NCBI GenBank assembly: GCA_028386065.3
Contig: JAKUCV010005726.1
Location: 78,269 to 142,268 of the forward strand
Source of the DNA: Turnera subulata
Lineage: Eukaryota > Streptophyta > Magnoliopsida > Malpighiales > Passifloraceae
Reading direction: 5' to 3'
Length of the DNA stretch: 64,000 bases
Shown here in pieces: positions 1 to 11,929 of this stretch. The translations under genes and the position numbers were made by a program. Positions within the stretch are counted from its first letter, which is position 1. Each line of letters starts with the position of its first letter. The notes below the pieces were generated by a model. It saw nothing but the letters and a program-made list of their open reading frames with translations. It ran no database searches and was not told the origin of the DNA.

Positions 1-152
1 TTGATAAGATTTACTGATCCCAAAGAATAAACAAAGTGAGATTTCAAGAGAGGTAAAAGGCGAGTGTTTCATCGAATTGCCACGAGAGACAAACACGAGA
101 GACACACGTGAGGAGCTTTTATTACTAACAAGTTTCTTGTAGGTACTATACC

Positions 153-1448
153 ATGGTTGGATCAGGCGGAAGCAATAATGGTGAGGAGGCGTCCGCATCT
201 ATGGAGGTGTTGTAGAGGTTGTTTAAGCAGATGGATGCTCGTTTTGCTGAGATGAAACAGGAGTTGAGCGCTAGAATGGATCAACAAGCACAATCCATTC
301 AAGAGCTTTCTACTACAAGGGTGGCGCCAAGAGAGGAAGCACCCGTTGACCAACCCCTATGCCATCAACGAGTTAGGGAGGAGCCCCGAGATGTTGATGA
401 TGTTGAGGACGATAACCGTCCTGATGCTGCAAGAATGCACCAGTTTCCCCCACCGCTTAGGAGAGGAGGAGGAGTTCACCTACCACCGCCAAGAAAAGGT
501 CGTGGAGATAATGATCTTAAGAGCATTAAGCTTATAATTCCTTCTTTCCAAGGAAAGGAAGATCCTGAAGTCTATCTCGAATGGGAGAAGAGAGTGGAAT
601 TAATCTTTGCTTGCCACAATTATTCTGAAGAAAAGAAGGTACGATTAGCTGTGGTTGAGTTTACTGATTATGCTTTGGTTTGGTGGGACAGATTTGAAGG
701 TGATAGGTTGCGCCTTGGAGAGGATCCTATTGATAGTTGGTTGGAGTTGAAAAGGATCCTAAGGAAGAGGTTTGTTCCCCGATCACACTATAGGGAGTTG
801 CATCAAAGACTCCAAACATTGCGACAAGGATCTAGGAGCATTGAAGAATATTACAAGGAGATGGAGAAGATCATGATTCGGGCAAACATTGATGAGGATA
901 GAGAGACCAATATGGCGAGATTCCTTGCTGGGATGAATAGAGACGTTGCTCACAAAGTTGACTTGCAAAATTGCTTAGACATGGAGGAGATGTTGTCAAC
1001 TGCCATCAAAATAGAGAAGCAATTAAAGGAGAATGTGCCGAAGAGTGCTTATTCTTATTCATCCAATTGGAATTCAAGGTGGAATGGGAGGGATGGGAGG
1101 CAACAAGAGAAGCCAAGAGAGGAGAAAGCTAGGGTTGCCGATTTCAAGACACCCCCTACTACATCTAAGCCGAGTTCCTCTACATCCTACAAGTCGAACT
1201 CTACTACCCCTACAAGGCAAATCAAGTGCTTCAAGTGTTTGGGGCTTGGACATATTGCATCTCAATGTCCAAACAAAAGAGTGATAATTGCTCGAGGTGG
1301 CAAGTTCTTTTCTGATGATGAGGCGGAGGAAGAAGACGACCCTGCCCTACATGATATGCCCGAATTGGAGGATATAGAAGTAAATTATAATGTGGAGGCC
1401 GAAGATAGCTTTTGGGAAAAGAGCTATTTATCACGAGGAGAGTTTTAA
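153..1448 (+). pseudogene. gag polyprotein, nonsense-interrupted
   Basis: The likely ATG is at 153, but a TAG at 213-215 stops that frame after 20 codons. The same frame reopens from 216 to 1448, about 410 residues. It carries a retrotrans_gag capsid region (about residues 95-280 of the open part, with IIPSFQGKEDPEVYLEWE and YALVWWDRFEG) and one CCHC zinc knuckle, CFKCLGLGHIASQC, near residue 338, which would bind RNA in the virus-like particle. The tail is acidic (DDEAEEEDD). The protein would package element RNA. The TAG could be a C-to-T change in a CAG codon; that is inference. Confidence 0.85.
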
Positions 1449-4102
1449 ATGCTCAAGCTAAGGAAGATGAGATCGAGCAAAGAGAGAATATTTTCCATAC
1501 TAGGTGTTTAGTTAATGACAAGGTTTGTAGCTTGATCATTGATGGAGGAAGTTGCACTAATGTAGTAAGCTCTATGTTGGTAGATCGCATGGGGTTACAG
1601 TGGCAAAAACATCCAAAACCGTACAAGCTACAATGGCTGAATGACATGGGAGAAGTTAAAGTGAACAAGCAGGTTCTTCTTTCCTTCTCTATTGGAAAAT
1701 ATTCTGATTCGATTTTATGTGATGTTGTACCTATGCAGGCAAGTCATATCTTGCTAGGGCGACCATGGCAATATGATAGGAGAGTTGTGCATGATGGATT
1801 CAAAAATAGGTACTCATTCACCATGGGAGATAGGAAGGTGTTACTTGCTCCATTGACTCCACAAGAAGTGTATCTTGATCAAATGCATATGAAGAGGAGT
1901 GTGGAGGAATGGCAAAGGAAGAAGGATGCCGAATTGGCTTCCAATGGTGAGAAAGAGAGGATGACTGAGAGTCATGCAAAAGGAGAGGAAAAGAAAGAAA
2001 AAGAGAGAGAAAAAGGAGAGGGTGTTGTCGACACCAAAGAGAGAAAAAAAGAGGGAAGGAAGAAACAAAATTTCTATGCATCTATGAAAGAGATGAGGGT
2101 AGCTTGTGAAGAAAAGAGGGGAGTGTTAGTGCTCTTATTCAAGGGTGCTTATTTTAATCAGGCTGACCTTAACCCCGACTTGCCTAGTTGTGTTGTTTCT
2201 CTTTTGCAGGATTATGTGGATGTTTTTCCGGAGGAATTACCAAGGGAGTTGCCACCTTTAAGGGGCATTGAGCATCAAATTGATTTCATTCCCGGTGCTC
2301 AAATTCCTAACCGGCCAGCATATAGGGCCAATCCGGAGGAGACAAAGGAGATACAAACACAAGTCGAGGACTTGTTGTCTAAGGGGCTGATTCGTGAGAG
2401 CCTCTCTCCTTGTGCTGTACCTGTGATTCTAGTGCCAAAGAAGGAGGGAACATGGCGTATGTGTGTTGATTGTCGCGCCGTTAATAAAATAACGGTAAAG
2501 TATCGCCATCCTATTCCTAGGTTAGATGATATGCTTGATGAATTACATGGTGCATGCATATTTACTAAGATTGATCTCATGAGTGGATATCATCAAATTC
2601 GCATGAAAATTGGAGATGAATGGAAGACTGCATTTAAAACTAAGTATGGGTTGTATGAATGGTTGGTAATGCCTTTTGGGTTAACTAATGCACCTAGTAC
2701 TTTTATGCGTTTAATGAATCATGTCTTGCGCCATTTCATTGGAAAGTTTGTTGTTGTGTACTTTGATGATATTCTGATCTATAGCAAGAATGTTGATGAG
2801 CATATGGAGCATCTTAGGCTAGTGTTGGATGCACTTAGGGCTGAAAAGTTGTTTGCTAAGCTTAAGAAGTGTACATTCTGCATGGATCGTGTTGTCTTTC
2901 TTGGTTATGTTGTTAGTGCTAATGGGATAGAAGTTGACCAAGAGAAGGTGAAAGCCATTAAGGAGTGGCCCACGCCTACTACTATCTCTGAGGTAAGATC
3001 TTTTCATGGACTTGCTAGTTTTTATAGAAGGTTTGTGAAGGATTTTAGTACCATTGCTGGACCATTGAATGATATTGTCAAAAAGGAAGTTGGATTTAAG
3101 TGGGGTAATGCACAGGCGCAGGCGTTTGCAACTTTGAAAGAGAAATTATGTTCTGCTCCTATTCTTAAATTGCCTAACTTTGATTCTACCTTTGAGATTG
3201 AGTGTGATGCCTCTGGTATAGGCATAGGTGCTGTTCTTTTGCAGGAAAAGAAACCTATTGCTTACTTTAGTGAGAAGCTGAAGGGAGCTCAACTCAATTA
3301 CTCTACCTATGACAAGGAGCTTTATGCATTGGTGAGAGCACTACAAACATGGCAGCATTACCTGTGGCCTAAGGAATTCGTGATCCACACTGATCATGAA
3401 AGCCTGAAGTATTTGAAAGGGCAAGGTAAGCTGAATAAGAGGCATGCCAAGTGGCTGGAATTCATTGAGACATTCCCTTATGTGGTGCGCTATAAGCAAG
3501 GTAAGGATAACGTGGTTGCCGATGCGTTATCAAGAAGGTATGCTCTAATCTCTTCTCTTAGTTCTAAGTTGATTGGATTCGAGTATATTAAGGACTTGTA
3601 TAAGTCTGATCCTGACTTTGCTAATGTGTATGATGCATGTGAACAATCTGGTTTTCAAAAGTTTTATAGAGATAATGGATATCTATTTCGTGAGAATAAA
3701 CTTTGCATTCCTGCTTGTTCTATGCGTGAGCTTTTGGTTAGGGAATCTCATGATGGTGGCTTGATGGGTCACTTTGGTATTGCTAAAACCCTTGACATTC
3801 TACAGGAACATTTTTATTGGCCTAATATGAAGAAGAATGTTGAGCAGGTTTGTAATGGGTGTGTCACATGTCGACATGCCAAATCTAGGGTGCAACCTCA
3901 TGGGTTGTACACTCCTTTACCTGTTCCTGATGTTCCTTGGACTGATTTATCTATGGATTTTGTGGTTGGTTTGCCTAGGACCAGGAAAGGTCGTGATAGA
4001 TCTTTGTTGTTGTTGATAGGTTTAGTAAAATGGCTCATTTTATTGCTTGTCATAAAACTGATGATGCTTCACATGTTGCTGACTTGTTCTTTAGGGATGT
4101 AG
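1412..4102 (+). pseudogene. pol: protease, reverse transcriptase, RNase H, integrase N-terminus
   Basis: The frame overlaps the end of gag by 37 bases and lies one base back from it. In order: aspartic protease (IIDGGSC, then ILLGRPW), a long K/E-rich linker (about residues 170-240), RT with [13 protein letters not shown], RNase H with an IECDAS start and an [11 protein letters not shown] motif, and the integrase zinc domain (H-x-H ... CNGCVTC). The frame derails near 3998-4003, just before the integrase core: the text after GRDR is out of frame and continues in the next open frame. No start codon suits pol alone, so it was probably made as a Gag-Pol fusion. Relatives I recall usually have one long ORF, which favours a simple indel near 1411 over programmed frameshifting. 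Confidence 0.85.
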
Positions 4103-5046
4103 TTCGTTTGCATGGCATTCCTAGGATAATTGTTTCTGATAGGGATACTAAGTTCTTGAGTCACTTTTGGCGAGTTTTATGGAGTAGGTTAGGGACCAAG
4201 TTGTTGTTTTCTACTGCTTGTCATCCTCAAACTGATGGTCAAACGGAAGTGGTTAATAGAACTTTAGGATCTTCATTGCGTGCTGTCGTGGGCAAAAACT
4301 TGAAAACTTGGGAAGATTGTTTGCCATTGATTGAGTTTGCTTATAATAGGAGCATTCATTCTTCTACAGGTTATTCTCTGTTTGAGATTATGTATGGTTT
4401 TAATCCACTAACCCCTTTGGATTTGTTGCCTTTACCTTTGAAAGAGATTGTTAATATAGATGGGCAACAAAGAGCTAAGTTGGTTAAGACTATTCATGAG
4501 AAGGCTCGAAAGCACATTGAGGAGAAGAACACTAAAGTGGCACAACGAGCTAATCGTGGACGCAAGCTTGTTAAGTTTGAACCTGGAGATTGGGTTTGGG
4601 TGCACTTTAGGAAGGAGAGGTTTCCTTATCACAGGAAGTCTAAGCTGGATCCGCAAGGGGATGGCCCTTTTCAAGTGTTGGTGCGCATCAATGACAATGC
4701 TTATAAGATCGATCTACCTGGTGAGTATGCTGTGAGTGCTACTTTCAATGTTGCTGATCTTTCTCCCTTTGACACTGTAGGTTTAGATTCGAGGGCAAAT
4801 CCTTTTGAGGAGGGAGGGAATGATGCAAGCAAGCAAGCACCAAGTGGAGCTAATGATGGAGATTGCGCCATTAGCTTGCCTCAAGGACCAATCACACGAG
4901 CTCGATTGAAAGTGATCAAGAATCATATGCTGCACTTTGTTCAAGCTTTAATAAATCAAGAATTGCAAGAAGACAAGATGATCAAGTTTGGAAAAGAGTA
5001 CAAGAAGAAACTAACATGTGTCTCTGTCATTGGAGAAGAAGCCTAG
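4030..5046 (+). pseudogene. integrase catalytic core and C-terminus
   Basis: This is the continuation of pol in another frame. It begins within the integrase core ([16 protein letters not shown]), has the second catalytic aspartate in [13 protein letters not shown] and the glutamate after [18 protein letters not shown]-type module ([19 protein letters not shown]) follows. There is no clear chromodomain; the tail has GPITRARLK, which I associate with CRM-type C-termini, low certainty. The first catalytic aspartate ([11 protein letters not shown]) is in the upstream frame, so the enzyme is split by the frameshift near 4000. Confidence 0.85.
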
Positions 5047-5058
5047 TCGACTGGAGCA

Positions 5059-5687
5059 TGTGGGCCCCATGTCGACATATCTATTTTATTTTATAATTAA
5101 GTTGCCGATTTTATTATATATAAAAACAATAAATAATTTCGGCATGGGTCTTTTTATTTCATTGGGTTATTTTGTTATTTGGGTCATAAACAATTATGAG
5201 TTATTTTTGTTGGGTTTAATTAGTCCAATATGTTGTTGGATTAAAAGTCCAAACCTAGTCCAACTAGGAGGTGTGGCCGACTTGGCCAAGGAGTTAGGAG
5301 ACAAACTCCAAGTCGGCAAGGGTAGCTTTGTGGCCGACTTGGGTGCCTATATATAGGGTCTTTAGGGTTCTTTTTATAACACACATTATTCTTGCTATTT
5401 GATAATAAAGTTTGAGATTTTTATTACCTTGGTTATTTGCAAGTAGAATTGAATTCTTCTTGTTTATTTGAGGGATTGTGTTTACTTATCAAGTGATTGA
5501 TTTGCTTGTGGCGTATTCAAGATTCCTAGCTTTTATTACTCTATTGTTGCTTAACGCCTTTGTTGTGTTTTGAGGTGATAGAGGTATTGGCTGAAACCCT
5601 AATTTGGTTGAATTGGTTGCTGATCTTGGAGACTTTGATTGATTTGGAGGTGCTATCTAGCTTTGTTCTGGTAGTGTTGCCGTATCA
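5059..5687 (+). repeat. 3' LTR of the CRM-like gypsy element
   Basis: This noncoding block lies between the integrase stop and the copia sequence. It has a TATA box (CTATATATAGGG near 5347) followed by a T-rich and AT-rich R/U5-like region, and ends TATCA. The left edge is uncertain: I chose the TG of TGTGGGCCCC at 5059, but no clean polypurine tract marks it. The motif GTGGCCGACTTGG occurs twice (near 5273 and 5330). The right edge at 5687 is set by where copia homology starts on the other strand. Confidence 0.6.
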
Positions 5688-7400
5688 CCAATGATCTCCA
5701 AAGATTCTAATTTCTTGTATGTGAGCATATAAACTTTATTTTTTAATTTTTTTTATAAATACCATATAACCCTGCTCTTTAGTGATCCATTGTAGGGTTA
5801 CTGAGATATTTTGTCTATCTAATATCTCAGGAGTGTATGCTATATCCAGATACATACATACTTGAGTATATATAAGACCTTTAACTATAAATGCATCATA
5901 AATTTTGCATCTTATACACGGGGCATTAATTAAGACTAAACTTGTCTCCTTTACAATAGGGGTATTTCTTGGTTCATAATCCTTTAACGAGATAACTCTT
6001 TTGTGAAAATTCAAGAATACTTTAAGAATAATCTCAACGTATCTGAATTCCTAAGACAAAAGAGGCGACACCAAGATCTTTTGCTTTTAAAAGTGTTAGA
6101 AACTTCTTGGTTTATACTTTATGCATATCTCGCTATTAGCAAATGATATGTCGTTGACTTTACTCCCACTGAACTTATGGTATACAAAATTCTCGCCTAT
6201 ATTTATCTCAAAACTATACAAGATCATTATTAGACAAAAATAGTAATACCATTGACAGAAAAGCTTGTTTAAGCTTATAGATGAATTCTGTTAATTTGCA
6301 AACCATTTTCTTTGAGTCTACCAACACAAATTCTATGGTTGCAACATATAAATTGTCTCTTCAATATCACAATTGAGAAACACAATCTTTATATCCATCT
6401 AATGCTCAACGATAAAATGAGGCACAAGTGCCATTATTACCTTGAAAGAGTCTTTCCTTGAAACCGGAGAGAAAGACTCTTTAGAGCTAATGCCACCTTT
6501 TTGAGTATAGTCCTTTATGATAAGACGAGCCTTATATCTTTCTAAATTGCCCTTTGAGTCCTTTTGGTGTCAAATAACTATTTGTAACCAATCGGTTTCT
6601 CACCTTTTAGGCAATTCATCAAGATCCTAAATATCTTTATCTTTCATAGACTTAATCTCATCATTCGTGGCATCATTCCACTTTTGAGGATAAGAACTCT
6701 TTATGACTTGATGGATGTTGATAAGCTCATCTTCCATCAATCCTACATCATCCTTATGTTCTTAGGAAAAGACAATATAATCATCCGAATTTGCACTTCT
6801 CCTCTCTCAAGTGGAGTGGTTTAGCGACACTTGTTCTTGAGGTTGTTGAGTTTGAACCTTATACATGATTTCTGAATTTCAGAGAAAGACTCCTACAATA
6901 TTATCTTGAATAACATCAGTAATGGAAACCTGATCATTGTCTATAAAAACCATAAGAAGAGAAATAAATTCTTCTTCAAAGACAATGTTTTCCATTTTAT
7001 CTTCCCCTCCAAACTCAATTTCGTCAAGAAATATGGATTCCTATCACAAAATAACTAGTTTGTGGGACAAAGAACTTGAAACCCCATAATTACTCAAAGT
7101 TACTTAACAAAGTAATAGCTATCTATGTTTAGATCCAAATTCTTTTTATTGGCCTAAATGGCCTACCTTTAGTTGGATCACTCTAAATGAATAGATGCCT
7201 AATATTAGGCTTCTAGCTTGTCCATATTTCATGAGGAGGATTAGCTATTACTTTGACTGTAACCTTACTGAGGATATAAGCTGCATCTTTAGTGCTTCTT
7301 TTTAGAGCGAAATTGGTAAAATAGAATGACTAATCATACATCTTACCATGTCCTTAAGCATTTTATTGCATCTTTCAGCAATACCATTCATGCTTAGTTT
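5688..7400 (-). pseudogene. copia pol remnant: integrase core edge, RT and RNase H
   Basis: On the minus strand near 7393-7340 the reading MNGIAERCNKMLKDM matches the copia integrase motif around the catalytic glutamate. Further on, the 5736-6014 frame reads YTQVCMYLDIAYTPEILDRQ, a decayed form of the conserved copia block at the RT/RNase H boundary. The RNase H approach YMLTYKKLESLEIIG is readable from 5732 down to 5688, where it is cut. No intact frame exists. The middle part (6100-7200) is recognisable only by position. Confidence 0.65.
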
Positions 7401-8028
7401 TACACAACATTGTGTACTGGAAACCATATACCTCTAAGAATTAAGAAAAAAGCTTTAGAGATCTTTCACCTTATTTATTATATCTATCATTGTGGCCACC
7501 AATAATAGATATAATAACTTAATTCTATATTATTCAATTTCTGTTTTGTACCATGCCTTATCATGCAAGATTTCAATATATGAAGCTGTAAATATAGGTT
7601 GTCATTTACAAATTGAGAACTAGTACCAATAGTATTAGAATTTCTTAAAGACCAACTTTATTATTTCTAAATGGACAAGAATAACTAAATTTGTCCAAAA
7701 CCGAAATAAACCAAATTCCATCTAAAATACCAAATTTATTATTTCTAAATGGACAAGAATAACTGATTTGTCCACAAGAGAAATAAACTAAATTTTGTAT
7801 AAAAGACGGTACCAAAAGGTCTCTTTCAAATTCAAATACAATTCAATTCTCATTAACAACATAAAAAGTCTCAAAGCTTCAATTAAAATTGATTTGCATG
7901 CCATTGCCCTATAAAGATGTATCTTTCAACATCATTTGACTTTTGGCACATCAGCAAATCTTGCATGGATACACCTATCTGAATAGTACAACTATAATTT
8001 ATCCATAAAGTGTGTCTTGGTACATAAG

Positions 8029-8231
8029 TCAAATTAACTTCAAAACAAGATAAGTGCCTTTCTCAACACGCTCAATGGCGCATAATTGGGATATATTTCC
8101 ACTCTTCTTGCAAAAGTAACAAGTAAATACCAAAGCTTGTTGTTTTTGCACTTTCCTTTGTGGCATCCCAATTGCAGCTTTATTTCTTCTTTTCCTTTTG
8201 TGGTCCTTAGAGGAATTTGCCAATCAAGCAT
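8029..8231 (-). pseudogene. copia gag fragment with degenerate zinc knuckle
   Basis: A short minus-strand frame reads CYFCKKSGNISQLC, which lines up with the copia gag knuckle C-x2-C-x4-H-x4-C but with the histidine lost. It is followed by residues resembling the conserved stretch after the knuckle. It sits between the integrase remnant and the leader, where gag should end. The rest of gag, expected up to about 9000, is not recognisable. Confidence 0.55.
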
Positions 8232-10135
8232 TTTCTAGTTGCTCTCTTTAAATATATCATGTTCTTGCACATAATAATCTTATCAAGAAATCTTGATTCC
8301 TTATGAGTATTTAACTCACTTTAGATTTACCATAGAGTGCAAGAAGATATATATAAATACCAAATACGAGCAAAACTTTAGAAGGATCTAACTTTAATGC
8401 CTTTAAGTTTAGGAAAATTGAGACATCTCCATGATATATTCCCTTATATTCCCTATCCTTATGTCTGTAGAAACAAATTTTAATACTGATAAATTTGTTT
8501 TAACCTTTATGCTCTTGGCAAAGTGCTTTTAAAGTTTCTCAAGAAATTTTTAAACATTATCCTCAATGGACATACTGCCCCCTGAAGGTTTTCTGCAATT
8601 GCATGTCTTATGATCATGAGACTCATGGGATTATAGCACTCCCACCTCTAAATATCCCGTTTAACCTTATGGGAAATTTTGTCTGTATGAGGGGTGACTT
8701 AGCCTTTCCGTAGCGTATAGCCTATATCTTATGCAATTAAGAACAATCATAATGTTCTCATCCAGATCTCAAAATTTGTATCATAGTATCATTAAGATTG
8801 ATACTTACACACCAAATAAGTAGAAACTGTAACTTAATAAAGAATCAAACACATTCAGCTCACAATCCTTAAACTGTAAGCAAAACATAATAATTAAATT
8901 CAATTTGTTTGGTGGGACCCATCAAGATACCTAATACAACATTGATATTTTAGTCTTTGGACAGAAAATATCAACTTGCAAGTGGTACTCTCAATGCAGT
9001 GATCAAATATTGACAATTAGACCTGTCAAATAATAAGCCTTTCTTTGGACCGACTTATCACCCACATGGCATACTTGATAATCGTCACATATTTATCGCT
9101 ACAAGTGTATGTAAAATTTGGCCAAATAATGATCCTCCTTTGGGCTGATATATTATTCGCATAAATTTCACATACAAGCATCTCATATTTTAAAAATAGA
9201 TTAATCTACGCAAGAAAGATTACTTTGATAATATGTTACTTCAATTAATCTACTAAAATATTCGACATCCCAAGATGATATAATACCAGACATTGAATTT
9301 AATATCACAGGAAAATATGTTTTGCAAGAATAAAATATTCCTTAATTTTAGCCGACTTGAGCAAATTGTAAAACAATATACTCGCAAGGACTAAACTGTA
9401 ATTCTATCATATAAGGACTGGAATGACAGAAATCAAATTATAGGGACCAAAATGAAATTTGTTGCATAAATCGCTCACTGTATGCGATTTAAACTGACTG
9501 CAACAATTCCAAAATTCTCATCTTTGTGGCGCATGCCACACCAGAAACACAGGTTGCATTCATACTACAGTAGCATAGAGAGAATTATATTGTCGTAAAC
9601 AATAAAATTAAATTGTATGCCCAAATATATTGAACAAGCCATATCCACCCAGTACATGATAAGCAGCAAGTCTTTAACACTACATAAACATGGCCAAAAT
9701 AATAATCGCTCAAACCTTATGCGATTTAATCATGGCTAATTAATAATCGCTCAACCTTATGCGATTTAAACCATATGCCATTATTACCATAATAAAATCA
9801 TGCTGCTTTCATTGTTCCATTATGAACGAGAAGCCTTATGTAACAATTCAAACAGCCACAATCGATGATTCACCGATCAATGTCATAAAGCAAAAACTCT
9901 ATTGAAACGATAAAACTCAATGCCAACTAGATATTTCATTAAGCACATTAACTATAATTATTGGCATATTAACACTTTGAATCGACCGAATCCAAACCAC
10001 GAATTATGTCATGTGCACAGGAAAAACGAATTTGACAATTAATCATTGGTTTTGTCGAAACAAAACAGTTCATGAGACAAAAGATTTGATTCGTCTTGAC
10101 ATCAAATAATTAATCAACTAGGCTCCACTACTACT

Positions 10136-10565
10136 TGTTAGAATAATTATTTTATACCTCAAATATCTTGATAAATTATTAGACAATCAAGAATAATAAT
10201 CAACTATAGCAAGGCGTACCTGAATCCATGATAAACAAACATGAACGGTGACTTGAGAGGATTGGGAGCTTCCAAGATTTGGTTCCAACGCCTTGTGTGT
10301 TTTTTTCTGTGTTGGGGCAGAGAAAACTGACGCAGGAATAATCTTGGGGACCACAACCTTATATTATATCCTTTATATACTAGGTCAATTAGGGTTCCCA
10401 TAAAACTCTAATTACTAGTATTGAGTTTCTACACATATTAGAGCCCATACCAACATAGATGTTTTAGAGCCGAAAATAGATCACTTAATGGCTCCATAAA
10501 ATTAGACAGTCCATAATATAATTGTATTTAATAATATAAGCCCATAATATTAAATAATTCCAACA
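10136..10565 (-). repeat. 5' LTR of the copia element
   Basis: The block is bounded by TGTTAGAAT at 10136 and ATTCCAACA at 10565, an imperfect inverted terminal pair with TG...CA ends, and is 430 bp long. On the minus strand it has a TATA-like box (TAGTATATAAAGG, about 10372-10385). The base after the LTR (10566) is already WD40 coding sequence, so the insertion hit the gene itself. The left partner needed for the target duplication lies outside the window; CGTCT at 10566-10570 is the candidate. Confidence 0.8.
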
Positions 10566-11500
10566 CGTCTTGCCATAGGGAGTTTCCTTGAAGACTACAG
10601 CAACAAAGTAGCACTTGTTGAACTCAATCTTGATCATGACACCTCTCTTGATGATTCCTTCACCACTGACAGCCGTCTCATTTTCGACCACCCTTATGCT
10701 CGCACAAACCTCATGTTCTTCCCCTCCCATGATGCTACCACGGCTAATCATCCCGACCTCCTCGCCACCTCCGGCAACTTCTTACGCATGTTGGAAATTC
10801 ATGATGATCGAATTGCATTGAAATCTCTCCTGAACAACAATAAGAGCAGTGAATTCAATTCCTCCTTAACATCATTTGATTTAGCGGATTTCGACGTGCA
10901 TCATATGGCAACTTCAAGTGTTGACACTACCTGTGCAATCTGGGACATAGCCACAGAAACATTAGACACTAAGTTAGTAGTGCATGACAAACAAGTGTAC
11001 GACATTTCATGGGGCGGATTCAACATCTTTGCATTGGTGTCCGGTGATGGTTCCCTTAGAATTTTTGATCTAAGGGAAAAAGATCGATCCACAATAGTTT
11101 ATGAAAATCCCATACAAGGTTGCCCTTTGTTAAGGTTGGAATGGAACAAAAGAGACCCCGAACTTTTAGCCACGGTTGGTTTGGACAGTAACAAGGTGGT
11201 GATTTTGGACATTAGGGTCCCAAAAACTTCTGTAATGGAGCTAAGCAAGCACAATAGTTGTATGAATACAATATCTTGGTCTCCATGTACAGGACAAAGA
11301 ATATGCTCGGTGGGGGATGATTAAGGGCATTAATATAGAATGTGTCTGATGAGACTCAAAATAGGGCTCAACCTCAATTGGAACCTGATATGTGGTATAA
11401 TCGATCCATGGCTGAGATCAATAATGCACGCTGGTCACCTATTGATTTGAACTGGATTGCCATTGCTTTCTTGAATAAATTTCAGGTCTTGAACGTCTAG
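10566..11500 (+). pseudogene. TTG1/LWD/AN11-type WD40 protein gene, truncated and broken
   Basis: The frame is open from 10566 (RLAIGSFLEDYSNKV) to 11324 and resembles the TTG1/LWD WD40 family: IFDHPYARTNLMF, DLLATSGNFLR, TCAIWD, VYDISWGG, RIFDLREKD, KVVILDIR. In plants these proteins are scaffolds in MYB-bHLH-WD40 complexes or act in the clock. Continuing past the stop, a one-base loss near 11322 shifts the frame, a TAG sits where the family has a Trp (WD) codon, and the C-terminus is then readable to a natural stop at 11500 (EINNARWSP, LNWIAIAF). The N-terminus is missing, cut by the copia LTR at 10565. The intronless structure fits the family. It cannot make a full protein. Confidence 0.8.
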
Positions 11501-11929
11501 AGATTTTGTTTCTTTTAATATGTGATTCTGGTATTCTCTAGCCTACATTTTTTTGAAGTTAGTTTAGTGTCTGTAGCAAGCAATAGAAAATTATTATTGT
11601 TTTGGTCTGGGACTTAGAAAATTGATGTATGTAATTTGGTTCAACGGAGATATGGCATGTTCATAATTTTTTTTTAAAAAAAAATTACCATGGGACTTGA
11701 TAAACAAACAAAAATCGGCTGGGCTGCTGCTCGTTGGTGAGATTTAATTGAATAGGTACTAATCTAGTGCGATGATAACTATTATCTGAGAATCTTAAGA
11801 TAACTCATTTTTTAAAAATTAAATTTACAGTGTTGGTAGGTATGTAATAAGTCTTAATTCCAGTGGTATCAGTTTCTCTAGTTTTAATTCCACTTTTATA
11901 GTCATAATTCCTAAAGTAGAGTGTCCTGA
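11501..11929. other. intergenic, no gene seen
   Basis: AT-rich sequence between the WD40 pseudogene and the LINE fragment. The first part is probably the old 3' region of the WD40 gene. An A/T homopolymer lies near 11668-11685. I see no coding or structural RNA signal. Confidence 0.5.

Larger units (their letters stand above)
1..5687 (+). mobile_element. Ty3/gypsy retrotransposon (CRM-like chromovirus), 5' end outside window
   Basis: Gag, protease, reverse transcriptase, RNase H and integrase follow each other on the plus strand, which is the Ty3/gypsy order. The protease ([17 protein letters not shown]) and RT ([18 protein letters not shown]) resemble the CRM/Reina side of plant chromoviruses; the CRM assignment is from memory of these motifs. 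The window opens downstream of the 5' LTR. The right end (CA at 5686-5687) runs straight into copia RNase H sequence on the minus strand, so I infer that this element inserted into that copia element. A stop codon in gag and frameshifts near 1411 and 4000 make this copy non-autonomous, though most of the sequence is well preserved. Confidence 0.85.
5688..10565 (-). mobile_element. Ty1/copia retrotransposon, decayed and 3'-truncated
   Basis: Reading the minus strand from 10565: a 430-bp LTR, a long leader, a gag zinc-knuckle remnant (8029-8223), integrase motifs near 7340-7393, and RT/RNase H remnants down to 5688. This is the Ty1/copia order, with integrase before RT. All coding parts are full of stops. 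RNase H stops mid-domain at 5688 where the gypsy 3' LTR begins, so the missing copia 3' end and 3' LTR should lie left of the window, beyond the gypsy element. Short internal duplications are present, for example near 7656-7800 and two copies of TTATGCGATTTA near 9720-9770. Confidence 0.75.

Noticed and set aside
10566..11324. Functional WD40 gene
   Set aside because: N-terminus cut by an LTR, plus a frameshift and a Trp-to-stop change before the natural C-terminus.
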